Of a stretch of 57,900 nucleotides of DNA, positions 24,405 through 33,257 are shown in pieces. The notes beneath the pieces were generated by a model that was not told where the DNA came from, made no database searches, and saw nothing but the letters and a program-made list of their open reading frames with translations. The translations under genes were made by a program, and so were the position numbers. The DNA is from Planctomycetota bacterium. GTDB lineage: Bacteria; Planctomycetota; UBA1135; GCA-002686595. Numbering within the stretch: position 1 is the stretch's first letter; the number at the start of each line of letters is the position of its first letter. The stretch covers positions 1 to 57,900 of the forward strand of contig DUCM01000023.1 in assembly GCA_012959785.1 (NCBI GenBank), in the 5' to 3' direction.

Positions 24405-26624
24405 TCAGTTCAAGAGAGCAGCCTGTTCGCTCGCCACGGCGCGGGCAGCGAATTGGCTCTCGTTGGCAGCGGCCGCGGCGTCCTTGAGGTCGCTGGGCCG
24501 TGCATGTTCGTCGAAGATCTTCTGCTTGGCCTCGAGGACTTCGACAAGGCGTTCCTCGATGGTCTCGCGGGCCAAGAGGCGGTGGGCGACGACGGAGCGC
24601 ACCTGGCCCATGCGGTGGGCGCGAGCGATGGCCTGCTCTTCGGTGGAGGGTTTCCATTGGGGCTCCATGATCACCACGGCAGACGCCGCATGTAGGTTGA
24701 GCCCCACGCCGCCAGCCATGACTTGAGCCAGGAGCACCGCGTGCCCTTCAGCCGCCTGAAAGCGGTCCACGATGGCCGCGCGCTTGGTTAGCGGCACGCT
24801 GCCCTGAAGGATGCCGATGTGGGGTATCTCATCGGCCACACGCGCCAGCACGCCTAGAAAGAACGAGAACACAATGACCTTGCGGCCTTCGTCGCGGTAC
24901 TCCTCCACGAGTTCCAAGAGGCGTGAGAGCTTGACCGATGGCGTCCGTGGACCTCCCAGGGTCACGGTTTGCCGCATACGCGCGTAGTTCCCTTCGAGTA
25001 CGGACTCGTTGTAGGCCGCTCGATCCTCGCTGGACAGGTCGAGCCACTCGGGCTTGTTGATCAGGGGCGGCAGCTCCTTGAGGACATCTTCCTGGTTGCG
25101 GCGCAGGTAGGCCGGAGCGATGACCTGTGCCAGGCCTGTGCCGCCGGGAATAGCCTGCTCCACTTCACGGGCGATGGGCGGCGATATGTATCGAAACAGG
25201 TTCGAGAACTCCGCCAAGCGGTTTTCGATGGGCGTTCCCGACATCAAGGAGACGCGCAACGAGCGGTTGACCGCCATCCGAACCACGGCGCTGCGGGCGG
25301 CTTCTGGGTTTTTCACATAGTGGGCCTCGTCGGCAATCAAGAGATCGATGGAGAGGCCCGCCCTTGCCAGAGTCTGGACCAAGCGTCGGTCGCGGAAGCC
25401 CGCATAGCTAGAAACGGCCACGCCCCCCGCGCTTATCCAGGAGGCCATTTCCTCATCTCGCCCCCGACCATGGATGAGCCTGGGGGCAAGATCGGTCCGG
25501 GATTCGATCTCACGACACCAGTTGGTCACAATGCTCGCTGGACAGATCACCAAGAAACGCGAGCCCGCGGCCTCAGACTCGATGTGGACCATGGCCGCCA
25601 GAGCTTGAATCGTCTTACCAAGCCCCATCTCGTCTCCGAGCAGTGTCCGGCGCTGAGCCAACATGTAGCGCGCACCAAAATCCTGGTACCTTCGCAGGGT
25701 CAAACGCAGCTTCGATATTTCGAGCGGCTGGTTCTGGATGCGTTCCACGACTTCGCTGGTGAGCCCGCGGGGCACGCCAGCAATTTCCACATCGCTAGCT
25801 GACCCAGTGCTCAATCCCAGAGCCGGTTCGAGGACGGCTACAAAATCGGCGTAGCGGCGCTCGACATCCTTTTCCAGGTCCCTTTTCTTGAGCCTCCGAC
25901 GCCAAGGAGCTCTGGCGAAAGGCTGCGCATCTGATGGCCAGTTCAACTCGCACAAGATCTCCAGGCGTTCCACGCTTTCTTCCAGGGCGGGGACCCCGTC
26001 GACGCGCCCCTTGGCTTGCAGCCAGGCGGTGTAGCCCGCACGAGCCTGGATCTCCTTCTGATTCTTGTGACTCTCCTCGATGGAATCGTCCAAGCGTTGG
26101 CGACTGGGCACAAGCTCTTGCCGTGCCGCGAGCAGAGCCCAAGCACGAGCGAACAGGGTCACCCCGGAACGGCTCTTGAGCTGGGCGAGGCCAGGCATGT
26201 CGATAGGCGCCTCGCCAATGCGTCGAATCCAATCAGCGGCAGCCGTAGAAACGCGTTGAGCAGTGACCCTGCCCACCCCAGGAATATTCTCGAGCGATGC
26301 TGCCGAGCGTCCCGTGAGATCGGCCAAGGTGCGCACACCACACTCCTCCAGCGCCGACCAACGGGCGCCCTTGGCAATTAGTTTCGTGACTGGAATCGCT
26401 GCCAGTCGCTCCTGAAACTGATCTTCGGAATACTCACCGGCGGCTGCCTCCAGCGCATCCTCTACCCGATCGAGCTCATCGTCCAGCGACTCTGCCAAAC
26501 GGATCAAGCGCCGATGGAAACGCCGCGCCCGCCGCAACAGAGCTCCTGCCGGTGACCAGCGGTGAATACACCAGGAGGCAGCAGCTGTGGCAGCACTGGT
26601 TGCGAGGAGGACGACCGCGAGCAT
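24405..26624 (-). CDS. SNF2-family DNA helicase/translocase with N-terminal membrane segment and HhH motif
   Basis: The 739-residue protein starts with a strongly hydrophobic stretch (LAVVLLATSAATAAASW) followed by an Arg-rich helix. A helix-hairpin-helix (SLENIPGVGRVTAQRV) lies near residue 110. The SNF2 ATPase core fills residues about 310-720: GDEMGLGKTIQALAAM, SIDLLIADEAHYVKNPEAA, LMSGTPIENRLAEFSNLFRY, ILQGSVPLTKRAAIVDRF, GGVGLNLHAA and EQAIARAHRMGQV. All helicase motifs are intact, so it should use ATP to move on DNA. The membrane segment is unusual for this superfamily. It lies 63 bp downstream of the FG-GAP gene on the same strand. Confidence 0.93.
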   Translation of the reverse strand: MLAVVLLATSAATAAASWCIHRWSPAGALLRRARRFHRRLIRLAESLDDELDRVEDALEAAAGEYSEDQFQERLAAIPVTKLIAKGARWSALEECGVRTLADLTGRSAASLENIPGVGRVTAQRVSTAAADWIRRIGEAPIDMPGLAQLKSRSGVTLFARAWALLAARQELVPSRQRLDDSIEESHKNQKEIQARAGYTAWLQAKGRVDGVPALEESVERLEILCELNWPSDAQPFARAPWRRRLKKRDLEKDVERRYADFVAVLEPALGLSTGSASDVEIAGVPRGLTSEVVERIQNQPLEISKLRLTLRRYQDFGARYMLAQRRTLLGDEMGLGKTIQALAAMVHIESEAAGSRFLVICPASIVTNWCREIESRTDLAPRLIHGRGRDEEMASWISAGGVAVSSYAGFRDRRLVQTLARAGLSIDLLIADEAHYVKNPEAARSAVVRMAVNRSLRVSLMSGTPIENRLAEFSNLFRYISPPIAREVEQAIPGGTGLAQVIAPAYLRRNQEDVLKELPPLINKPEWLDLSSEDRAAYNESVLEGNYARMRQTVTLGGPRTPSVKLSRLLELVEEYRDEGRKVIVFSFFLGVLARVADEIPHIGILQGSVPLTKRAAIVDRFQAAEGHAVLLAQVMAGGVGLNLHAASAVVIMEPQWKPSTEEQAIARAHRMGQVRSVVAHRLLARETIEERLVEVLEAKQKIFDEHARPSDLKDAAAAANESQFAARAVASEQAALLN

Positions 26625-26661
26625 GAGCGCTCGTCATTCTAGCAGGCTATCGGAGTAGTCG

Positions 26662-26675
26662 GGAGCGCAAGCTCC
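26662..26675 (-). terminator. small hairpin between the FG-GAP and helicase genes
   Basis: GGAGC-GCAA-GCTCC is a perfect 5-bp stem with a tetraloop, 13 bp after the FG-GAP stop on the minus strand. There is no T-run, so it is at best a weak terminator. Confidence 0.25.
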
Positions 26676-26687
26676 TCAACCAAGAGC

Positions 26688-28364
26688 TCAGGGCACGAAC
26701 TGCAATCCGAGGGCATTGGATAGATTGAACCCGCTGCCGCAGGGCGCCCCGACAGGGTCGCGATACCAGGCCTGAAAATACAGCGTGCTGCCAGGTGCTG
26801 GTTCAGCCGCCGGATCGAATAGATTGGGCCCGACATACAAGAGGCCTTGAGCATCCGCGCATCCGGGAACCGCCAGGAAAGCCGCGTTCGCCAGGTTCAG
26901 GCAGCTCAGCCCGTCGCCAAACATCCAGGGCGCCCCAAGTGACCCGGACAAGACAACCGTGGGCTGTCCCGGAACGAGCCTATCGAGGTTCAGCGCCAGA
27001 TCGCGATTGGCGATCTGTAGCGAACCGCTCGCGCTCAAGCGGGCTCCACGGCCGCTCGTGTTGCTACAGCCTCCCTCGGCATCGTCATTCGCGCAAGGGC
27101 AGGTCACGCCAAAGCAAAAGGCATGATGCTCCTGCAAGACAGCTCGAGACCAAACCTGCACGGAACCGGCGCCCAGCACGGAATTGGAGTCCTGGTAACC
27201 GGCCACGAAGATACGGTTCGGTCCGAGAGCCACCGCTGAACCCGAACCCTCATTGGGGTCGAGCGAAGGAGCGTGCAAGGCGCGAATCTGAAGCCACTCG
27301 GCTGACACCTTCGAGAACAACCAGGCGCTTCCACCGTTATCCAAGACACCGTCGAATCGCGGACCGCCCACGAGCAAGTCATCGCCGAGGAGATCAACTC
27401 TCCAACCAAAGCCGTCGCCAGCTCCGGCTTCCTTGGGGGCAAGCTGCGCGCTGAGTTCCCACTCGCCTCCCAGCTCATCGAAGATGTAGACCTCGCCCTG
27501 CTGTGAGCCCAAGATCCCGCTGTGGAGTGCGCTGACGACCATGCGTGAGCCATCGAGGTCGAGCACTTCACCAAACCTGGCCTGGGCCGAGGCAGACGCA
27601 ACGGTGACCTTCTTCTGCTCGACCCAACTCGTTCCATCGAAGGCAAAGAGATACGCCGCACCTCCATCCAAGGCCACTGAATCCTCGCCGGGTGCTCCAA
27701 CGAGAAGTCGTTCACCATCGAGGGCAACAGCCTGCCCGAAAAAATCGTTGCCCCCCGGCTGCTCCGGCCGCAATTCGGCAAACAGAACCCAGGAAAGGGG
27801 CGCCTGCCTGCGGTAGATGTGAACGGCGCCCGCGTTGAACCCGGCCGCGTCATCGCCGTAGGCGCCAACCGCAGCCCATTCACCTTCGATGGCCACACTC
27901 CATCCAAAACGATCACCGATTGCAGGTGTGGTAGCCTCGATTCGCGCCGCGCCGACCCAGACAGATTGAGCCCTGTGGAAGAAGTACACCGCTCCCTCTG
28001 GAAAACCAAGAACTCGAGCATCGGGAGCACCCACGAGAATCGTATCGCCATCGATTGCGACTGAATGGCCAAATTTCCCGTGGATTACCGGGTCATGAGG
28101 CAGGATTTGCGCCTCCTCAATAAACCCTGCCGCTGTTTCAACAAACACATAGGCCGCTCCCGAGTTGGGGATTGCCGCCGCAATATCATGATGTCGCGCT
28201 CCGACGACCAACGATGTCCCAGATAGCGCGAGTGCTTCGCCAAAATGGTCCAGGCTTCCCTGATCGTGAGCTTCAAGCTCCGCCACCCAGCCCTGCGCGG
28301 ATGCCTGTCCGAGCATCCCTCCAGCCACGAGCGCAGCTGCGCCCACATATTTCCATCCTGCCAT
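26688..28364 (-). CDS. secreted FG-GAP beta-propeller protein with C-terminal WYRDP module
   Basis: The start is the ATG that opens a signal peptide (MAGWKYVGAAALVAGGMLGQASA), giving 558 residues. Seven FG-GAP-type repeats of ~50-55 residues follow, each with a DHFGEALAL / KFGHSVAID / RFGWSVAIE / FFGQAVALD-type start and an LVVGA core; this number fits a seven-bladed propeller. The last ~150 residues are the Cys-rich module (CFGVTCPCAND, GARLSASGSL, LVPGQPTVVLSG) ending LYFQAWYRDPVGAPCGSGFN and then LSNAL. The protein should be exported and may bind surfaces or glycans. It is divergent from the FMN dehydrogenase gene. Confidence 0.9.
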   Translation of the reverse strand: MAGWKYVGAAALVAGGMLGQASAQGWVAELEAHDQGSLDHFGEALALSGTSLVVGARHHDIAAAIPNSGAAYVFVETAAGFIEEAQILPHDPVIHGKFGHSVAIDGDTILVGAPDARVLGFPEGAVYFFHRAQSVWVGAARIEATTPAIGDRFGWSVAIEGEWAAVGAYGDDAAGFNAGAVHIYRRQAPLSWVLFAELRPEQPGGNDFFGQAVALDGERLLVGAPGEDSVALDGGAAYLFAFDGTSWVEQKKVTVASASAQARFGEVLDLDGSRMVVSALHSGILGSQQGEVYIFDELGGEWELSAQLAPKEAGAGDGFGWRVDLLGDDLLVGGPRFDGVLDNGGSAWLFSKVSAEWLQIRALHAPSLDPNEGSGSAVALGPNRIFVAGYQDSNSVLGAGSVQVWSRAVLQEHHAFCFGVTCPCANDDAEGGCSNTSGRGARLSASGSLQIANRDLALNLDRLVPGQPTVVLSGSLGAPWMFGDGLSCLNLANAAFLAVPGCADAQGLLYVGPNLFDPAAEPAPGSTLYFQAWYRDPVGAPCGSGFNLSNALGLQFVP

Positions 28365-28755
28365 TTTTCGAACCCTTAGGAAGTGCGCGCTCTGCCTGGA
28401 CCGCGCCTGGTTTACTTTGAAAGAGGGGAAGCGTTGGCCAACGGCTGGCACTTTCACCTAACCAACATCCAAACCTGCTTGAAGAGCTGTGGGGTTCATC
28501 AAACAGGCTGTTGTGACCGCCCCCGCCTTGACGGTGGCACCCCTCCCTATCGGCCTCCCTCTTCGCGCTCCTCAAGCAGCACAGGCTCTTATGTACAAAG
28601 CAATACCATCCTCTCTCTGAACCGGAACGCCCGTTCAAGCTTGAGTGAGCGAGCACTTCTGAAGCGACTGAATCGATGCTTATCGGCGCATCCAATTAGG
28701 ATCGCCCCTGGTTGGGTTGGACATGCGCTCTCCAAGTCGACACATTGGTGAGCCA
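28365..28755. other. 391-bp divergent gap
   Basis: There is no supported coding sequence; the frame of the plus-strand gene is open upstream to 28717 but has no domain there. The palindrome at 28432-28443 is described separately. The stretch 28590-28720 is less GC-rich than its surroundings and probably carries the promoter of the plus-strand run. Confidence 0.4.
28432..28443. promoter_or_regulatory. 12-bp perfect palindrome in a divergent gap
   Basis: CGTTGGCCAACG is a perfect palindrome 68 bp upstream of the FG-GAP gene start. It is a possible operator; the distance resembles that of the palindrome at 3603-3614 to its gene, but the sequences differ. Confidence 0.3.
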
Positions 28756-29940
28756 ATGAAGGATCCCCTGCATCGCATACATCGCAACTACCCCTCCAGC
28801 GACCACCTGCGTGAGCGAGCGCGGCAGCGGCTACCGGCCTTTGCTTTTGAATACCTCGACGGAGGTTGCTTCTCCTGCGTAAACCTGGCGCGCAACACGG
28901 ACGAAATCCGTGAGGTCCTACTGAGGCCTCAATACCTCTGCGACCATCCGGGCTCATCGCTCAAGACCGAACTATTTGGCCATGTCTACGACGCGCCCTT
29001 CGGCGTGGCGCCGGTGGGTTTGCAAGGGCTAATTTGGCCCGGATCCTGCGAATACCTGGCCCAAGCGGCGTTTGAGCACAACCTGCCCTTCGTGCTCTCC
29101 ACGGTGGGCACGGCAAGTATCGAAAGGGTTGCCGAGCTGACCGAGGGCCGCGCCTGGTTTCAGCTCTACCACCCCGCCCATGACAGCCTGCGCGACAAAT
29201 TAGTCGCGCGTGCTGCCGACGCCGGCCTCGGCGTGCTGGTGCTCCTGGCCGACACACCGGCCTTTGCCTATCGACCGAAGGAAATCAAGAATGGCCTCTC
29301 CATTCCGCCGCGTATGTCCGCGCGCAATGTCTTGCAGATGCTGGCGCACCCCGCCTGGTGCCTCGGCCAACTCGCAACTGGCAAGCCGACCTTTGCCACC
29401 ATGCTGCCTTACTTGCCCGAGAAGTCCGGCCTCACTCACTTGAGCCAATTCATGCACAAGAACTTCTCCGGCCGCCTGAGCCCCAAGCGCATTGCAGCCC
29501 TGCGCGAGTTGTGGAAGGGCAAGCTGGTCATCAAGGGTATCGTCACCGAGGAGGACGCGGATCTGGCCCTGGACCTCGGCGCCGATGGCTTGATCGTATC
29601 CAACCACGGAGGCCGCCAACTCGACGCGGGTGAATCGACCATCAAGGCTCTGGCGCGCCTGGCGCCGAAGTTTGCCTCGCGCACGACGCTCATGCTCGAC
29701 AGCGGCTTGCGATCGGGCTCCGACATCGCCTGTGCACTGGCCACAGGTGCCCACTCCACCTTTCTTGGTCGCACCTTCATGTACGGTGCCGCCGCCCTGG
29801 GCCGCGCCGGCGGCGACCACACCATGGCCATGCTCAAGGAACAGCTCCAGCAGGTGCTGGAGCAATTGGGCTGCAAACAGATCAGCGACCTGCCAGCGCA
29901 CCTCGCCAAGGACACCGAATACCGCAGCGCGCCAGGCTGA
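28756..29940 (+). CDS. FMN-dependent alpha-hydroxy-acid dehydrogenase (L-lactate dehydrogenase-like)
   Basis: The ATG at 28756 gives 394 residues, the usual family size. The TIM-barrel features are in order: AFEYLDGGCFS near the N-terminus, FGVAPVGLQGLIWPG, PFVLSTVGTASIE, FQLY, KLVIKGIVTEEDADLALDLG and the active-site block IVSNHGGRQLD with catalytic His and Arg, then MLDSGLRSGSDI and FLGRTFMYG for FMN phosphate binding. It should oxidise a 2-hydroxy acid such as lactate or glycolate to the keto acid. The Tyr and Arg that set substrate choice cannot be assigned safely here. It opens a plus-strand run, 74 bp before a sulfatase gene. Confidence 0.94.
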   Translation: MKDPLHRIHRNYPSSDHLRERARQRLPAFAFEYLDGGCFSCVNLARNTDEIREVLLRPQYLCDHPGSSLKTELFGHVYDAPFGVAPVGLQGLIWPGSCEYLAQAAFEHNLPFVLSTVGTASIERVAELTEGRAWFQLYHPAHDSLRDKLVARAADAGLGVLVLLADTPAFAYRPKEIKNGLSIPPRMSARNVLQMLAHPAWCLGQLATGKPTFATMLPYLPEKSGLTHLSQFMHKNFSGRLSPKRIAALRELWKGKLVIKGIVTEEDADLALDLGADGLIVSNHGGRQLDAGESTIKALARLAPKFASRTTLMLDSGLRSGSDIACALATGAHSTFLGRTFMYGAAALGRAGGDHTMAMLKEQLQQVLEQLGCKQISDLPAHLAKDTEYRSAPG

Positions 29941-30014
29941 ACCCTGGCGCTCGTATTGCCTGAGCGAAGCCCGCCTCTGGAACACCCCCCAGCGCACAGC
30001 TACCCTAGTGAACC

Positions 30015-31460
30015 ATGCGCACCACCATCACCACTTGCCTGGTCCTGATAGCGGCCCTCGCTGCGGGCTGCGGTGAAGCGCCTTCGCAGCCGCGGCCGCG
30101 CCATGTGCTCTTGGTGGTGGCCGACACCCTGCGCGGCGATCGCCTTGGCTGCTATGGCTACAGCCGCCCCACCAGCCCGGAAATCGATGCCCTGGCTGCC
30201 CGCGGTACGGTTTACGAGAATTGCTACGCCCAGGGCTGTTGGACCGTACCTTCGATGATCTCGATGATGACCGGCGTGGTCGTGGCTCAACGGGAAGCCA
30301 ACTTGCCCGCGCACATGATCGTCTTGGCCGAAGCCCTGCAAGCAAATGGCGTGGACACCTCGGCCTTTCCGGCCAACCCGGTGCTCATCACCGAGCGCGG
30401 CTTTGAACGGGGGTTCGCACACTTTGAAGGCACGGCGGGTGAGCGCACGGCCTTGGGTGTGGCCGAGTTGTGGAAGGCCTGGTACGCCGAACGCCTGGCG
30501 GACGAGAAACGCAGCGCCAAGCCTTTCTTCAGTTGGGTGCAGTTCAACGATCCCCACGACCCCTATCAGCCTGCCCCGGAGCACGACATCTTCACGGGGC
30601 CGCGGGTGGATCACGAGGAACTCTACGAGCGTTGGAGCCGCGCCCTGCCCCTCGCTGCTGAATGGGCCGAGGCCGCTGATCGCGAGTTGACGGCCCTGGA
30701 GCCCACGGTCGCGCTCATGACGCGCATCAGTAACCTCTACGATGGTGAGGTGCGCTCAGTCTCCGATGGGTTCGGCGTCATCCTCACAGCTCTTGCGGAT
30801 TCTGGAGATCTCTCCGAAACCCTGGTCATCTTCGCCTCTGACCACGGTGAGATGCTCTACGAGCATTTGCAAGAGCCGCTCTTGGTGGACGCCATGGTCG
30901 AGAGGAGGCCCGACAATGCGGCCAGCGTTCAAGACTGGTTCGGCGTCGGTCACAGGCCGTGGTTCTACGAGGAGCAGTGGAACACGCCTCTGATTCTCTT
31001 CGGCCCTGGGATTCCAGTCGGGCGCCGCGTGTCGGGATTGGCGGCGAACCTCGACATCTACCCCACGATCCTCGAAGCCCTCGATCTCGCCCCCATCCCT
31101 GGGCTTCAAGGAACCAGTCTCTTCGGCGGCCGCGACCCTGGGCACGAGGCCGTACACGCCTACGGTCACCAGTCCACGGCACGGCGAGAAGACAGCGGCG
31201 TCAAGTTTTGGCGCCATCCGCGCAAACTCTACAACCTCGCAGGAGAAGGCCCGGCACCGGTATCGCTGTACGACTTGAATAGCGATCCCAAGGAAGAACA
31301 CAACCTGCAAGATCGGCGACCGGTGCAGGCCAAGCGCCTGCGGGGAGCACTGGACGCCTGGCATGTGGAGCACAGTCGTGATGTGAATTTCGACCTTACC
31401 GCCGAACAGCGCCGCGTGCTCGAGAAACTGGGCTACATCGGCGCGGGCATGCAGGAGTAA
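30015..31460 (+). CDS. sulfatase-superfamily lipoprotein with Thr at the nucleophile position
   Basis: The 481-residue protein has a lipoprotein signal peptide with lipobox LAAGC (Cys19). The alkaline-phosphatase-like sulfatase fold follows: HVLLVVADTLRGDRLGCYGY carries the first metal ligands, then WTVPSMISMMTG, FFSWVQFNDPHDPYQPA, VIFASDHGEMLYEH and LYDLNSDPKEEHNL near the end. At the position of the formylglycine Cys of CxPSR enzymes there is Thr77 (TVPS). Relatives with Thr include phosphoglycerol transferases, so the reaction may not be sulfate ester hydrolysis. It should be anchored to a membrane outside the cytoplasm. It is followed 131 bp later by the TldD gene. Confidence 0.9.
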   Translation: MRTTITTCLVLIAALAAGCGEAPSQPRPRHVLLVVADTLRGDRLGCYGYSRPTSPEIDALAARGTVYENCYAQGCWTVPSMISMMTGVVVAQREANLPAHMIVLAEALQANGVDTSAFPANPVLITERGFERGFAHFEGTAGERTALGVAELWKAWYAERLADEKRSAKPFFSWVQFNDPHDPYQPAPEHDIFTGPRVDHEELYERWSRALPLAAEWAEAADRELTALEPTVALMTRISNLYDGEVRSVSDGFGVILTALADSGDLSETLVIFASDHGEMLYEHLQEPLLVDAMVERRPDNAASVQDWFGVGHRPWFYEEQWNTPLILFGPGIPVGRRVSGLAANLDIYPTILEALDLAPIPGLQGTSLFGGRDPGHEAVHAYGHQSTARREDSGVKFWRHPRKLYNLAGEGPAPVSLYDLNSDPKEEHNLQDRRPVQAKRLRGALDAWHVEHSRDVNFDLTAEQRRVLEKLGYIGAGMQE

Positions 31461-31591
31461 GGCGAGCCCCCGATCTGATTAGGCGCCCAAGGACCCGAGC
31501 TCCTGTCGAAATGCTGCGGCGGGGAATGACTGCGGTCCCGGACTGCCAGATCAACGGGTAGACTTTTGCGGTCCAAGGACGGGCAACCGCC

Positions 31592-33229
31592 ATGATCAAC
31601 CGCAAAAAAGCAAGCAAGGCGCTACGAGCCATGAAACTCGAGCTGACGCGCTCCATGAAGGGGCTCAAGCTCAAGGGCCATCCGTCGCCCTTCTACCTCT
31701 CTTATCTCTTGCGTATTCGCGCGGGTCACACGACATGGGCGCGCTACGGCAGCGTGTTCTATTCCTGCCCCCTGGACAACAGCACCATGCATGTGGACTT
31801 GCGGGTGGGCTCCTATCAATCCGATCAGACAGTCGATGGCCGGCTCGAGTCCCATGACGAAGAGGAGGATTGGCACGAGTGGAACGAGGGCCCCGAAGAT
31901 CTCGATCCGTTTGCCCTGCGCTATTGTTTTTGGCGCCTGACCGAAGAACGCCATCTCCAAGCTCTACGCGACTACTACGACAAGAAGAAGATCAGCCTGG
32001 ATGAGCGCTTGATCAAGAACGCGCCCAGCCTGCGCAAGGGCAAGGCCATCAAGCTCGCGATCCCGCTCAAGAAACTGCATGGCACGGCCAAACAAGCTGA
32101 TGACTTCGTGAGGAAGACATCGGAGTTCTTCCTGGCCTACCCGCGCATGGAAACGCCCTATGTCCAGATGACCGAAGTCATCCAGACGCGGCTCTTCGTC
32201 AACTCCGAGGGCACTTCGGTCATGGCCCAAGAGCCCTTTTTCGAGGTCTACCTCTACGGCGCCATGCTGGCCCCCGATGGCGTACGACAGTCTTCCTCGC
32301 GTTCGTTCTATGCACGGAGTTGGGACGAACTCCCGGCTGCCGGGGAACTGGTCGCTGTCATCGACGCGCTGCACGAGGACTTGCTGGAGCTCATTGAGGC
32401 CGAGCCCATGGCGCCCTACTCAGGGCCGGCCCTTTTCGGCGGCATTCCCTCTGGTGTTCTATTTCACGAAGCCATCGGTCACAGACTCGAAGGCGAACGC
32501 CTGCTCTCGCGTAGCGAAGGTCAGACCTTCGCGGGCCGGGTGGGTAAGCGCATCCTGCCCGCTGGCATTGACATCGTCGACGATCCCAGCATGGCGCGTT
32601 TTGAGGGGCAGACCCTCTACGGACATTACAGCGTCGATGACGAAGGCACGCCAGCACAACGGGTGCACCTCGTGGAAGACGGCATCCTGCGACGCTTTCT
32701 AACCAGCCGCAACGGCATCCCCGGTCAGAGCGCATCCAACGGCCACGGGCGCACATCCAAGGGGCGCGAAGCCATGGCCCGCATGGCCAACTTGATCGTG
32801 AGTGCGCGCGAGCCCCTGGGAGCTGCCGAACTAAAAGAGCGCTGGATGGCCGAAGTCGATGGGCAGGAGCGCTCCTTTGGCTTGCTCGTCACCGACGCTC
32901 GTAGCGGCGAGACCACGACATCCAGCGACGCCTACGAGTTCCAGGCCTTCCAGATCAATCCAACCGCAATCTACAAGGTGGACGCCACCAGCGGCAAGCG
33001 CCGGCGCGTGCGCGATGTGAGCTTTGTCGGAACACCCCTGGCCGCCATCCAAGGCGTATTGGCCCTGGGCGACGACCCCCGGGTGGACAACTCCTATTGC
33101 TTCGCGGAAAGCGGCAGTGTTCCCGTGGGTACAATCTCGCCCTCGACTCTTCTGCGTGATATCGAAGTGCAGCGCTCGACGCGCGCCCACCGCCAACCTC
33201 CAATCATCAAGCTACCGCCGCGAGGCTGA
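31592..33229 (+). CDS. TldD/PmbA family metalloprotease
   Basis: The 545-residue protein has the N-terminal PmbA/TldD domain ([33 protein letters not shown]) and the C-terminal domain with the zinc motif [11 protein letters not shown] near residue 292, then [20 protein letters not shown] and a Gly-rich [12 protein letters not shown] close to the end. The HExxxH motif is intact. TldD normally forms a heterodimer with TldE and trims unfolded or modified peptides, as in microcin B17 maturation. No TldE partner lies here. It is followed 28 bp later by a DUF255 gene and then a SagB-like gene, which points to a peptide- or protein-modifying operon (inference). Confidence 0.93.
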   Translation: MINRKKASKALRAMKLELTRSMKGLKLKGHPSPFYLSYLLRIRAGHTTWARYGSVFYSCPLDNSTMHVDLRVGSYQSDQTVDGRLESHDEEEDWHEWNEGPEDLDPFALRYCFWRLTEERHLQALRDYYDKKKISLDERLIKNAPSLRKGKAIKLAIPLKKLHGTAKQADDFVRKTSEFFLAYPRMETPYVQMTEVIQTRLFVNSEGTSVMAQEPFFEVYLYGAMLAPDGVRQSSSRSFYARSWDELPAAGELVAVIDALHEDLLELIEAEPMAPYSGPALFGGIPSGVLFHEAIGHRLEGERLLSRSEGQTFAGRVGKRILPAGIDIVDDPSMARFEGQTLYGHYSVDDEGTPAQRVHLVEDGILRRFLTSRNGIPGQSASNGHGRTSKGREAMARMANLIVSAREPLGAAELKERWMAEVDGQERSFGLLVTDARSGETTTSSDAYEFQAFQINPTAIYKVDATSGKRRRVRDVSFVGTPLAAIQGVLALGDDPRVDNSYCFAESGSVPVGTISPSTLLRDIEVQRSTRAHRQPPIIKLPPRG

Positions 33230-33257
33230 CGGTTTTATCCCTCCACGGATTCCTCCA

